DNA of 64,000 nt from Phycisphaerae bacterium (GTDB lineage: Bacteria > Planctomycetota > Phycisphaerae > Phycisphaerales > UBA1924), in assembly GCA_030429705.1 (NCBI GenBank), contig JAUIES010000001.1:682001-746000 (forward strand). The letters run 5' to 3'. Every line of letters starts with the position of its first letter. Position 1 is the stretch's first letter. The notes beneath the pieces were generated by a model. It was not told where the DNA came from and searched no databases. It saw only the letters and a program-made list of their open reading frames with translations. A program made the position numbers and the translations under genes. This document shows positions 16,002-24,702 of this stretch, piece by piece.

Positions 16002-16865
16002 TCAATCATTGAGCAATGACGGATTGGTGCCGAGGTTACTGAATCGATCGATGATGAGCGCCAGGTATTGATCTGGATCCATCGCCCAATAGGACTCACT
16101 GAAGACTTCGACCTCGAACATGCCATCGAACCCGGCTGCTTCCGTTGAGCGCATGAAGTTGGCGATGTCGATACAGCCGTCGCCCATGAGGCCGCGATCA
16201 TTGAGTGGGTCACTCAGTGTGGTTTTCCAATCACAAATATGAACGCCGAAGATTCGACCTGCTTGCCCTGCCCGCATGATCTGCGTTGCAAGACCCGGTT
16301 CCCACCAAAGGTGATACACATCGAGCGCCACGCCGACCTGTGGGTGTGCGATCTGGGCGCAGATGTCGTTTGCGTTTGCGAGCGTGTTGATGCACGACCG
16401 ATCGGATGCATACATCGGGTGCAGGGGCTCAATCGCTAGTCGCAGGTTGGCCTGTGCAGCATCGTCCGCAATCGCTACGACGGCATCGCACACCATGGAC
16501 CGTGCGTGTTCGAGTGGTACGCCCGGCGATGCACCGACGACGAGTACAATTTGCTCGGCACCGATTGCCTGTGCGTCTCGAATCGCAACGCGAGCATCAT
16601 CAATCGCAGCGGTTCGTTCGTCTGTGTCAGCAGATACGAAGAACCCAGCCCGAACGAGCGCTGGAACAACAAGCCCGGCATCAACGATGATGCGGCGGGC
16701 TTCGTCTGGGGACACGCCGCCTTGAGCAGGATCGATCAGTTCTCGCCATACACTGACCCCCCCGATACCTGCCTGCTGGTACTTTGCGCAGCACGAGCGC
16801 AGGTCCCAATTGCGAGTCGTTCGGGTGTGAATTGCCAACTTGTTCATCGGCCACGCCGCCGTCAT
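16002..16865 (-). CDS. Sugar phosphate isomerase/epimerase-like TIM-barrel protein
   Basis: A 287-residue member of the AP-endonuclease-2-like TIM-barrel family, probably isomerising or epimerising a sugar or inosose with a divalent metal. Family marks include the metal-ligand run 'RLAIEPLHPMYASDRS', 'VGVALDVYHLWWEPG' (Asp and His ligands), 'GVHICDWK' and a final Glu in 'FEVEVFS'. The start at 16865 overlaps the stop of the upstream Gfo/Idh gene by ATGA, so the two are translated as a pair. Substrate is not predictable from sequence; the neighbours suggest sugar or sugar-acid breakdown. Confidence 0.85.
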   Translation of the reverse strand: MTAAWPMNKLAIHTRTTRNWDLRSCCAKYQQAGIGGVSVWRELIDPAQGGVSPDEARRIIVDAGLVVPALVRAGFFVSADTDERTAAIDDARVAIRDAQAIGAEQIVLVVGASPGVPLEHARSMVCDAVVAIADDAAQANLRLAIEPLHPMYASDRSCINTLANANDICAQIAHPQVGVALDVYHLWWEPGLATQIMRAGQAGRIFGVHICDWKTTLSDPLNDRGLMGDGCIDIANFMRSTEAAGFDGMFEVEVFSESYWAMDPDQYLALIIDRFSNLGTNPSLLND

Positions 16866-18040
16866 TGTGGAACCTCGACCCATTCGCATCGGCTCGAGGC
16901 GACCAGCGCCGCTTCTGCCAGTTCGACACCTCGGGCACCTTCGCGCAGTGTCCAGGGGAACGGCTCACCGAGTGCGATGTGGCGAAGGAACAACTCCCAC
17001 TGCACTTTAAATGCGTTGTCGTATGCGATTCCATCTTCGACCTTGTCCCAGTTGGCGAAGAAGTCGATGGGCTGGGTGATATCAGGATTCCAAACGGGAC
17101 GAGGCGTATCAGCGAGCGACTGTGTCCAGCATTCGCGCAGACCCGCCACCGCCGAGCCGTGTGTGCCGTCAATCTGAATCGTGAGCAGATCGTCACGACG
17201 AACGCGCGTACACCAACTGGAGTTGAACTGCGCCATGACTCGATCGCCGAGCAGGAACATGGCATACGCCGAATCGTCGGCATCGGCGTCATAGGGGTTT
17301 CCAGATTCATCAAAGCGCCGTGGAAGATCTGTGTTCACCCACGCAGCCAGTTTGGTGATGGGACCACATGCCGAGCCAAAAGTATGATCGAGCACATATC
17401 GCCAGTGGCAGAACATGTCAGCAGCGATCCCGCCTCCGTCTGCGGCTCGATAGTTCCAACTCGGACGCTGGGCCGGTTGGTCGGGCGATTCACCGGTGAA
17501 CACCCAGTACCCAAACTCACCTCGAATGGACAGAATCCGTCCGAAGAAGTTGGCATCGATCAACGCTTTGAGTTTGCGAATACCGGGGAGCCAGAGTTTA
17601 TCAAAGACCACGCCCGTCTTGATGTTGGCATCGTCTGCGACCCGCACGAGCCGCATCGCTTCCGCGGATGTCGTCGCGGTTGGCTTTTCGCAGTAGATAG
17701 GTTTTCCAATCGATGCAGCCAGTTCGATGGCACGAGCGCGGAATTGTGTTATTGATGCATCAAACAACATGTCGCACGACGGTGAACGGACAGCCTGTTC
17801 CAGGTCTGTTGTAATGGGTAGCGGTGTCCCGCCGAGGGCATCGCCCGCCTGCTTGGCAACAGCCATCAGTTTTTCTTCGTTGCGCCCGGCCAATACTGGC
17901 GCCGGAAGCAGCGTCAGTTCCGGGGATACGCGAACGCCGCCCTGCGCCATGATTGGAACGATGGATCGAAGGAGATGCTGGTTGGCCCCCATGCGCCCGG
18001 TGACGCCGTTCATGACAATGCCGATCGTTCTGGTTTCCAT
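16862..18040 (-). CDS. Gfo/Idh/MocA-family NAD(P)-dependent oxidoreductase
   Basis: A 392-residue cytoplasmic dehydrogenase. The N-terminal Rossmann fold carries a slightly unusual dinucleotide motif (GVTGRMGANQH). 'YCEKPTATTSAEA' around residues 120-135 contains the E-K-P signature with the catalytic Lys. The C-terminal alpha/beta domain binds substrate. The start at 18040 follows GAAGGAG; longer frames are rejected. It forms an operon with the isomerase and diverges from the DapA-family gene across 69 bases, which must hold both promoters. It is likely to oxidise a sugar or keto-sugar in the same pathway. Confidence 0.88.
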   Translation of the reverse strand: METRTIGIVMNGVTGRMGANQHLLRSIVPIMAQGGVRVSPELTLLPAPVLAGRNEEKLMAVAKQAGDALGGTPLPITTDLEQAVRSPSCDMLFDASITQFRARAIELAASIGKPIYCEKPTATTSAEAMRLVRVADDANIKTGVVFDKLWLPGIRKLKALIDANFFGRILSIRGEFGYWVFTGESPDQPAQRPSWNYRAADGGGIAADMFCHWRYVLDHTFGSACGPITKLAAWVNTDLPRRFDESGNPYDADADDSAYAMFLLGDRVMAQFNSSWCTRVRRDDLLTIQIDGTHGSAVAGLRECWTQSLADTPRPVWNPDITQPIDFFANWDKVEDGIAYDNAFKVQWELFLRHIALGEPFPWTLREGARGVELAEAALVASSRCEWVEVPQ

Positions 18041-18109
18041 CGTGTCTCCTTCGTGATGCAGTTTAGAACACATCGTGCTACGCTGCATCGTGTCCTGATG
18101 GAGTTTGAC

Positions 18110-19087
18110 ATGACCGATCCTGACAAACAATCGCCTGACCGACTCGCTGCACGCCTCGCACCCGGGCGGACGATCGATGCGTGCTCGGCTGTGCTCTTGC
18201 CCTTCGATTCGACCGGTGCGATTGACTGGGCATCATTCAACCAACATCTTGCTCGGACAGCAGACGCTGGCATCACACCGGCGATCAATATGGACACCGG
18301 GTTCGGACCACAACTGACACCTGAACAACGGCGTGAAGTGATCAGTCAGACTGCAGATGTCATGAAAGGCAGACGGTTTATCGCGGGGGCTGGCGCATTC
18401 GATAGCAGCACTGATCCATTGCAGCAGTACCGCGTGGCGATTGCTGAGATCAACGACGCCAATGGCGTACCGATCGTGTTTCAATCGGCGTGGCTCTCGG
18501 CACAGACTGGAGCAGATCTCGAGCAATCGTATCGGGACATCACCGCAGGATGCCAAGAGGCGATTGCGTTTGAACTCGGATCCATGTTCGCTCCCTTCGG
18601 GCGCATCTACACACTCGTCGAATACCAACGGCTTCTCGATATTCCTGCTATTGTCGGAGCGAAACACTCATCGCTCAGCCGACTCGCAGAACTGGATCGG
18701 CTCAATCTGCGTGACCAGCATCGGCCACAGTTCAAGGTGTATACGGGCAACGACCTCGCGATCGACATGGTTCTCTATGGCAGCGACTACCTGCTCGGGC
18801 TCTCGACCTTTGACCCCGAAGCATTTGCACTGCGCGACCACTGGTGGGCGACGAAAGACGCGCGGTTCTATGAACTCAATGACGCACTGCAGGCGCTCGG
18901 CGCGGTCGCGTTTCGAGACCCGGTGCCGGCGTACAAGCACTCGGCTGCGGTGTACCTCGCGCTGACAGGGCAGATGCCATCAACCATCGATGTTCATCCC
19001 GCGTGCCCGCGTCGGCCGGCGTGGGAGGGTGAGTTGCTGCGTCCGTTGGCGCACAAAATCGATCAAGCCAAACGGCAGACAGGCTGA
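18110..19087 (+). CDS. Dihydrodipicolinate synthase/NAL-family aldolase or dehydratase
   Basis: A 325-residue class I aldolase-fold protein. The Schiff-base Lys is in 'IPAIVGAKHSSLSRLAEL' (~residue 185). Family members cleave or dehydrate 2-keto-3-deoxy sugar acids, N-acetylneuraminate and similar compounds. The start at 18110 has GGAG six bases upstream; the ATG at 18098 is less likely. It is divergent from the Gfo/Idh-isomerase pair and next to an enolase-superfamily dehydratase. Dehydratase plus keto-acid aldolase is a common pairing in sugar-acid catabolism, so that is the favoured reading. Confidence 0.82.
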   Translation: MTDPDKQSPDRLAARLAPGRTIDACSAVLLPFDSTGAIDWASFNQHLARTADAGITPAINMDTGFGPQLTPEQRREVISQTADVMKGRRFIAGAGAFDSSTDPLQQYRVAIAEINDANGVPIVFQSAWLSAQTGADLEQSYRDITAGCQEAIAFELGSMFAPFGRIYTLVEYQRLLDIPAIVGAKHSSLSRLAELDRLNLRDQHRPQFKVYTGNDLAIDMVLYGSDYLLGLSTFDPEAFALRDHWWATKDARFYELNDALQALGAVAFRDPVPAYKHSAAVYLALTGQMPSTIDVHPACPRRPAWEGELLRPLAHKIDQAKRQTG

Positions 19088-19111
19088 GGCAACCATTCCC
19101 ACGCATGTAAA

Positions 19112-20491
19112 CTATCCCGGCTCGGCTTCATCGGTTCCTGCAATCGCTTCACGAACCTGATCTACAAAGCTCGGTCCTTTGGTTTTGACCACGGTTCCCA
19201 GTCCAACCACGAGCACAACCGTCGCGATCATCATGCCGATCACCCAGGCTGCACCGAACGCCCCTTCTGGTCGATGGGCACCCAGATATCGTTTGCTTCG
19301 TTGGAGAATGATGAACCCGACATAGGCGAGGGGTAACAGCAATCCACAGACAATGTTGGTCGGAACAGCGACCCACATGGCGATGTCCTGCCAATAGATC
19401 GCACCCAATACACCGATCGCTGGCAAGAGCGTCCCGACCTTGTGCAAGACCGTACCGCGTTTCCAACCGAACATTGTTTCGCATGCGAAGCCTGAACACA
19501 ACATCTGCATCGTGATCGAACTCATACCCATCGCGATGATGCCGAGGCCGAAGATCCACACGCCCGCGACAGGTCCGAGTCGATCTGGAGCAGCCAACAT
19601 CAGCGCGAGACGATCGGGCGAAATAGTCTTTCCTGTAAAGAGATCTGGCTCACCAAAATGCAGCGTGCTTGCAGACGCGATCAGAATGAGACTCGCTGCG
19701 ATGGCGTACGGCACAAACATGCCAAACACAAGATCGAGGTGCGCCAGTTTGCGGTCAGCGCCTGACCAACTTCGCCTGCGAAGGGAGTATGGGTAGACGA
19801 ACAGCATATTGACCCCGACCGCCGCTGCGAGACCTGACACGATGACAACGGTCGCACTGATCGTTCCCCCCTCTGGTGTCACGACATCATCCGGGATCGA
19901 CGGAATGAGACCAGCAAACAGCTTGGCGGGCTCGGGAATCCCCGTTTTTACAACAACCCAGAGGAAGCACAGAACAATCAACCAGACCACAGTCTTCAGT
20001 GCATTCTCGTATACCCGAACAAGTTTTGGAGACCGATCGTACATGAGCCCGACTGTCACACAGATCGCGAGCGCAATCGCGCCCATCAGTTTGCGAGATG
20101 CGTCCTCCCAACCGAGATTCTCAGCAAGCAGAACCATCATCGAAGCGGCGAGTGCGTATTGGGCAAACTGCCAGATGATTGAAGACAGAATCGCGGCGAT
20201 ACCCCAGCCATAGGCGAAGAACGAACCGGCATAGCGTTTCATGGCTTCAAACGGGTCAAGGTCATTGCTGAGCGTCTGGTGCGCTACAGCCGAGAGAACG
20301 ATAATGCCGAGAATCATGCTGACCGGAGCGACCCAGATCAGTTGATACCCGAATGCTGCCCCCCCAAAAATGGCTGCGAACGCCGTACCGCCCCCGAGCG
20401 TCATGGCGCTCTGCATGTATCCTGGGCCCATCTGCCGGAAGTAGCCGAACACGCCGAGTTTGTTTGCCCCTGCATCTTCGTGTTCAGTCAT
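19112..20491 (-). CDS. Nramp-fold transporter lacking the metal-binding motif
   Basis: A 459-residue membrane protein with about 11 helices and an Nramp/LeuT-like layout. The first helix (MGPGYMQSAMTLGGGTAF) aligns without gaps to the MntH first helix as I recall it, but the metal-coordinating DPGN is replaced by GGGT. The sixth-helix MPH-type motif is also absent (GVNMLFVYPYSL). It therefore probably does not move Mn2+ or Fe2+ by the usual mechanism. Its start overlaps the stop of the enolase-superfamily gene by ATGA, so uptake of that enzyme's organic substrate is an attractive inference. A divergent cation transporter remains possible. Confidence 0.8.
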   Translation of the reverse strand: MTEHEDAGANKLGVFGYFRQMGPGYMQSAMTLGGGTAFAAIFGGAAFGYQLIWVAPVSMILGIIVLSAVAHQTLSNDLDPFEAMKRYAGSFFAYGWGIAAILSSIIWQFAQYALAASMMVLLAENLGWEDASRKLMGAIALAICVTVGLMYDRSPKLVRVYENALKTVVWLIVLCFLWVVVKTGIPEPAKLFAGLIPSIPDDVVTPEGGTISATVVIVSGLAAAVGVNMLFVYPYSLRRRSWSGADRKLAHLDLVFGMFVPYAIAASLILIASASTLHFGEPDLFTGKTISPDRLALMLAAPDRLGPVAGVWIFGLGIIAMGMSSITMQMLCSGFACETMFGWKRGTVLHKVGTLLPAIGVLGAIYWQDIAMWVAVPTNIVCGLLLPLAYVGFIILQRSKRYLGAHRPEGAFGAAWVIGMMIATVVLVVGLGTVVKTKGPSFVDQVREAIAGTDEAEPG

Positions 20492-21954
20492 GCGTGATCT
20501 CCTGCGTCTGCGATGGCGGCTAGAAGGGCGTCGGGTGACCAAGTTGCTCGAGGTACCCACTCCGAAAGGTTCGGGATTCCAGCATACCCATAACCGGCGG
20601 CTTGGTGCAGCGATCCAATCGAAATGTGCCCTGCGTTGATCGACAGTTGCCCGCCGAGCGGGCTCGGGGCTGCCTGATAGAGATCGCTGTGTTCGCGGAG
20701 GAGCGCGTCGCGATCGTCTTCGTGAAGATGTGTCAGCCCGGCAAAGTAGTGATGTCCGTTGCGCTCAATATGGCTCAGCCCGAGCATCGAACTCGTCACC
20801 AGATCCTGATGAAGCGCAAAAATCGGGATATTGGTCAGGTCCTCCGCCGATTGAAACAAGCGGCCGTCTGAATCATGGCAACGCATGGCACTGGCGATCG
20901 CACGGAACACGCCTTTGCAGTTCTTGACGCTGACACCTCGGTAACCAATGCCCACTGCTTGCGTGAACATGTCGCGGTCCATATCCGCTTCATCGATGAT
21001 GACCGGCCGACTGAGCGAATCTAATCCCCTCACCGCGTCTGCATGCAGCGTCCGCCCGCGCGCGATCGGTTGTTCGATATAGGCAATTCGATCGAACAGC
21101 CACGCTCCTTGTTCTGAATCACTCAGTTTGGCGAGGAGTTCATCGAGTTGCGTCATCGAATCAAACTGCTCATTGCCATCGAGCGTGCACAAGACTTCGC
21201 CATCACACATCGACGAGAGCGTGCTGGCAATTCGGCTCAGTCGTTCCAGGTCCTGGGTGATCTGTCCGCTCACTTTTAACTTGAAATGCGATAGGCCGTA
21301 GGTTTGAATCGCGCCTTCGAGCGTTGTCGGCAACCCATCATCTGGCGCATCGCCGGAGCGTTGTTCCTGCTCGATAGCATCGACCAACCCCACCGTGTGC
21401 CGCACCTGCATCGTTTCGATCGGTTGACTTCGAACGGCCGACGACAGACTTGTCTTGAGGCCTAACCGGGCTCCATCAAATCCGGTGAACCCGTCACGAA
21501 GGACTGTGTGCAGCGGCTGACGAGTCATGCGACAGAGCGCATCGAGCATGGCTCGCTCGACGATCGACACACTCTGGCTGAGCAGCAGCCGTGTCGTCCG
21601 CTCGCCCTGGTGGTTGATCACGAGGTCAGTGTCCAGAGCGTCCCAATGCTGAAATGCGGTCATCAGTTTCTTCGAGGCAATCACGCGATCACATGCGTGG
21701 CCGATGCCGGTCAGCAATCGTTGCCAGTCAGTTTGAATGTTCTGATCGGAGACTTTTTCGAACCACTTGGGAACGAGCAGATCGGATGCGTATCCGGCCA
21801 CACGCTCGCCCGTCGCTGTTTCGATCTCGACGCGCAACACACAGAGGGGCGCGCCGCGCATGGTGACCACACCGAATCGAAACGGCAATCTGGTCATGCA
21901 ATCGCGCAGCCTCGCTTCGGCTTTGACAACTCGAAAGAGCACACCGTCCGACAT
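20488..21954 (-). CDS. Enolase-superfamily (mandelate racemase/muconate lactonizing-like) enzyme
   Basis: A 488-residue enzyme. The KxK motif of the barrel is in 'SHFKLKVSG' (~residue 250), with metal-ligand acids in 'CTLDGNEQ', 'IEQPI' and 'IIDEAD', in the order usual for MLE/MR-type members. These enzymes abstract an alpha proton from a carboxylate to dehydrate, racemise or cycloisomerise it. It is about 100 residues longer than typical members, mostly in the N-terminal capping region and at the C-terminus. AGGAGGA precedes the start at 21954. Translational coupling to the Nramp-like transporter suggests an acid-sugar or related carboxylate substrate. The exact reaction is unknown. Confidence 0.82.
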   Translation of the reverse strand: MSDGVLFRVVKAEARLRDCMTRLPFRFGVVTMRGAPLCVLRVEIETATGERVAGYASDLLVPKWFEKVSDQNIQTDWQRLLTGIGHACDRVIASKKLMTAFQHWDALDTDLVINHQGERTTRLLLSQSVSIVERAMLDALCRMTRQPLHTVLRDGFTGFDGARLGLKTSLSSAVRSQPIETMQVRHTVGLVDAIEQEQRSGDAPDDGLPTTLEGAIQTYGLSHFKLKVSGQITQDLERLSRIASTLSSMCDGEVLCTLDGNEQFDSMTQLDELLAKLSDSEQGAWLFDRIAYIEQPIARGRTLHADAVRGLDSLSRPVIIDEADMDRDMFTQAVGIGYRGVSVKNCKGVFRAIASAMRCHDSDGRLFQSAEDLTNIPIFALHQDLVTSSMLGLSHIERNGHHYFAGLTHLHEDDRDALLREHSDLYQAAPSPLGGQLSINAGHISIGSLHQAAGYGYAGIPNLSEWVPRATWSPDALLAAIADAGDHA

Positions 21955-22124
21955 CTCATCCTCCTCCTTCAATTCCGAGCGCTTCGCTTGTGGCACCATA
22001 CCTAATTGATGACGACCGTGAATCAGACTGCTCAACCTGTTTGACCCGGCGGCAGGCTTTCAACACAGGGAACGATTCGTTATACTCGATCCTGCTCGGG
22101 TTGTACTCGGCGGAAGGAATATGC

Positions 22125-23273
22125 ATGGCCGATCTAAGCGTTCAGGTTGACGGACTCAGGCTGCCCAATCCGTTCGTGATCGGCTCCGGACCTCCGGGCA
22201 CCAACGCGAATGTCATCGGCAAGGCGTTCGACGAAGGCTGGGGAGCGGTCATCTGCAAAACCGTGAGCCTGGACGCCTCAAAGGTTGTCAATGTTGCTCC
22301 GCGGTACGCACGCATGCGAGCCAACCAGACCAAAGAAGTCATCGGCTGGCAGAACATCGAGCTCATTTCGGATCGCGCATTTGATGTGTGGGAGGATGAG
22401 TTCAAACAGATCAAAGACAAATACCCGGACCGTGTCCTGATCGCCTCGATCATGGAAGAGTACAACAAGGACGCATGGGTCGAGATCGTCGAGCGCTGCC
22501 AGGCGTGCGGCGTTGATGGGTTTGAACTCAACTTTTCCTGTCCGCATGGCATGCCTGAACGCAAAATGGGCGCTGCGATGGGACAGGATGTCGAATTGCT
22601 CGAAGAGGTATGTCAGTGGGTCAGCGGTGCCGCAACCATCCCGGTCTGGGCAAAGATGACACCCAACATCACCCACATCGTCGACCCTGCCCGCGCTGCT
22701 TTACAGGGGGGGTGTCAAGGGATCGCAGCGATCAACACGATCCTCAGTGTCATGGGCATCGATCTGGAGACATTGCGACCTGAACCGACGGTTGAAGGAT
22801 ACTCGGTGCCCGGTGGGTATTCGTGCAAAGCCGTCCGACCGATAGCGCTGCGGATGGTCATGGAACTGGCAACGATGATGTATGGTTCCGATGCGGAGCC
22901 TGGTGAATTTCCAGATCGTTCACTCTCAGCCATTGGTGGCGTTGAATCCGGTGAACACGCTGCGCAGTTCATTTTGCTGGGCGCCTCCACGGTCCAGGTC
23001 TGCACCGGCGTGATGATCCATGGGTACAAGATGATCAGCCGCATGTGTGACGAGTTGAGTGCGTTCATGGACAAGCACGAGTTTACAACCATCGAAGACT
23101 TCCGCGGGCATTCGTTGCAATACTTCACGACGCACGCCGACCTCGTCAATCGACAGCTGGAAGCAAAGGCCGCTCAAAAGGCCGCCCGCGATGGCATGGT
23201 TACCAAAGACACCGCTTGGGAAGGTGACAAATTCGTTGAACAGTCCAACAAACTCGTTTCGAACGACGACTGA
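22125..23273 (+). CDS. preA: Dihydropyrimidine dehydrogenase, PreA-like flavoprotein
   Basis: Reduces uracil or thymine to the 5,6-dihydro base, the first step of reductive pyrimidine breakdown. The 382-residue FMN TIM barrel resembles dihydroorotate dehydrogenase: 'LPNPFVIGSGPPG' at the start, 'ELNFSCPHGMPERKMG' in the substrate loop region and 'IGGVESGEHAAQFILLGAS' at the phosphate-binding end. E. coli PreA ends in a two-cluster ferredoxin domain. Here the last 40 residues are charged and contain no CxxCxxC. No PreT gene lies nearby, so the electron donor is open. GGAAGGAA precedes the start. It is transcribed away from the rest of the pathway, which follows on the opposite strand. Confidence 0.87.
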   Translation: MADLSVQVDGLRLPNPFVIGSGPPGTNANVIGKAFDEGWGAVICKTVSLDASKVVNVAPRYARMRANQTKEVIGWQNIELISDRAFDVWEDEFKQIKDKYPDRVLIASIMEEYNKDAWVEIVERCQACGVDGFELNFSCPHGMPERKMGAAMGQDVELLEEVCQWVSGAATIPVWAKMTPNITHIVDPARAALQGGCQGIAAINTILSVMGIDLETLRPEPTVEGYSVPGGYSCKAVRPIALRMVMELATMMYGSDAEPGEFPDRSLSAIGGVESGEHAAQFILLGASTVQVCTGVMIHGYKMISRMCDELSAFMDKHEFTTIEDFRGHSLQYFTTHADLVNRQLEAKAAQKAARDGMVTKDTAWEGDKFVEQSNKLVSNDD

Positions 23274-23294
23274 GCGTTGTGACAACCGCGTTCT

Positions 23295-24689
23295 CTAAAA
23301 ATGTGTGGGCTTGCGTTTGAGCAACTGCCCTCGTCCAATAGTCCCGACAAACGCGCCGTCGCGTGCTTGCACTTGTCCGCGCACCGTGACAATCTCGGAT
23401 CGACCGGTCACCTCCCAGCCTTCGTAGCCGTTGTAATCTACTTTTGAGTGGCTGGTGGCGACACCGAGTGTGTGCGATCGATTCGGGTCATAAACGACGA
23501 GGTCGGCATCGGCACCAACACTGATCGAGCCCTTCCTCGGGTACAACCCAAACAACTGGGCGGGCTTGGTGCTACAGGCATTGACCATCGTGTGCAGATC
23601 AATCTTTCCCGACAGCACGCCAAAGGTGTGTACTAGATCGATGCGCTCCTGAATGGAGGGGATACCGTTCGGGATTTTTGTGAATGCATCACGCCCCATG
23701 TCTTTTTGACCTGCGAAGTCGAACGGTGCGTGGTCGGTCCCGATGGTTGAGACAAGCCCCGCACGCAGGCCGTTCCAGAGTGCGTCCTGATTGCTCTTCT
23801 CGCGCAGCGGCGGCGACATGACATACTTGGCACCCTCGAACCCGTCGCGTTCCGGATAGGTCTTGTCGAGGACGAGATGCGGCGCAACCGCTTCGACCCA
23901 GACATGCACACCGCGAAGTTGTGCTTCAATCGCTGCTCGCAGCGCGGCTTCGCATGAGGTGTGGACAACATAGATGTGTGCGCCGGTGAGTTCGGCGAAT
24001 GTCGCGAGATGTTGCACCCCGCTCGCTTCGACCGTCGTCGGTCGCGACGGTTCGTGCCACTCCGGCCCGGTTTTGCCCGCGTCGAGCAAGAGGTTCTGCA
24101 TGGCATCGATTGCATCCGCGTTCTCGCAGTGTGCGGTGACGATGACACCCTCCGCCTTGGCAAGTTGCAAGAGTCGAAACAGATCTGTGTCACTGAGATC
24201 AAGCGCACCCTTGTAGGCAAGAAACACTTTGAACGATGCAACCCCTTTTTCGCGGACCAACTGCACCAGTTGCTGCTGGGCGAGTTCGTCAAACCGAACC
24301 ACCGCCAGATGAAACGCGTAGTCGACAGCCGCCAGTGGGACTGCCTTGTTGTTCCATTCTTCAAACGCTGCTCTTGGCTCATCGTCAGGGCCGGGGCAGA
24401 TCATTTCGATCAGTGTGGTTGTGCCCCCCGCCAGTGCGGCTTTGGATGCCGACTCGTAGTCGTCTTTCGCGTTCGTCCCCATGAATGGCAGATGAATGTG
24501 CACATGCGGATCAATGAACCCGGGGAACAGGTACTTCCCGGTCGCATCGATCACCTCAGTCTCATCGGCGATTGACCCCGGGTCGATCTCTGGTTCGATG
24601 CGTGTGATCTGCTCGTTTTCGCAGTACACATCGGCGACATAATCGTCCGATGCTGTGATGATTCGGCCGCCCTTGAAAAGCAACGCCAT
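23295..24689 (-). CDS. hydA: Dihydropyrimidinase
   Basis: Opens dihydrouracil or dihydrothymine to the N-carbamoyl beta-amino acid. A 464-residue amidohydrolase, full length for the family. Metal ligands are visible: H62 and H64 in 'DPHVHIHLP', a carboxylated Lys near 160 in 'FKVFLAYKG', H187 in 'TAHCEN', H243 in 'VVHTSCEAA' and Asp in 'GTDHAPFDF'. It is the last gene of a minus-strand operon, 13 bases after the aminotransferase gene, and converges on preA. Hydantoinase activity on other cyclic amides is possible, but the neighbours fix the pathway. Confidence 0.93.
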   Translation of the reverse strand: MALLFKGGRIITASDDYVADVYCENEQITRIEPEIDPGSIADETEVIDATGKYLFPGFIDPHVHIHLPFMGTNAKDDYESASKAALAGGTTTLIEMICPGPDDEPRAAFEEWNNKAVPLAAVDYAFHLAVVRFDELAQQQLVQLVREKGVASFKVFLAYKGALDLSDTDLFRLLQLAKAEGVIVTAHCENADAIDAMQNLLLDAGKTGPEWHEPSRPTTVEASGVQHLATFAELTGAHIYVVHTSCEAALRAAIEAQLRGVHVWVEAVAPHLVLDKTYPERDGFEGAKYVMSPPLREKSNQDALWNGLRAGLVSTIGTDHAPFDFAGQKDMGRDAFTKIPNGIPSIQERIDLVHTFGVLSGKIDLHTMVNACSTKPAQLFGLYPRKGSISVGADADLVVYDPNRSHTLGVATSHSKVDYNGYEGWEVTGRSEIVTVRGQVQARDGAFVGTIGRGQLLKRKPTHF

Positions 24690-24702
24690 TGTTCTGCTCC
24701 TG

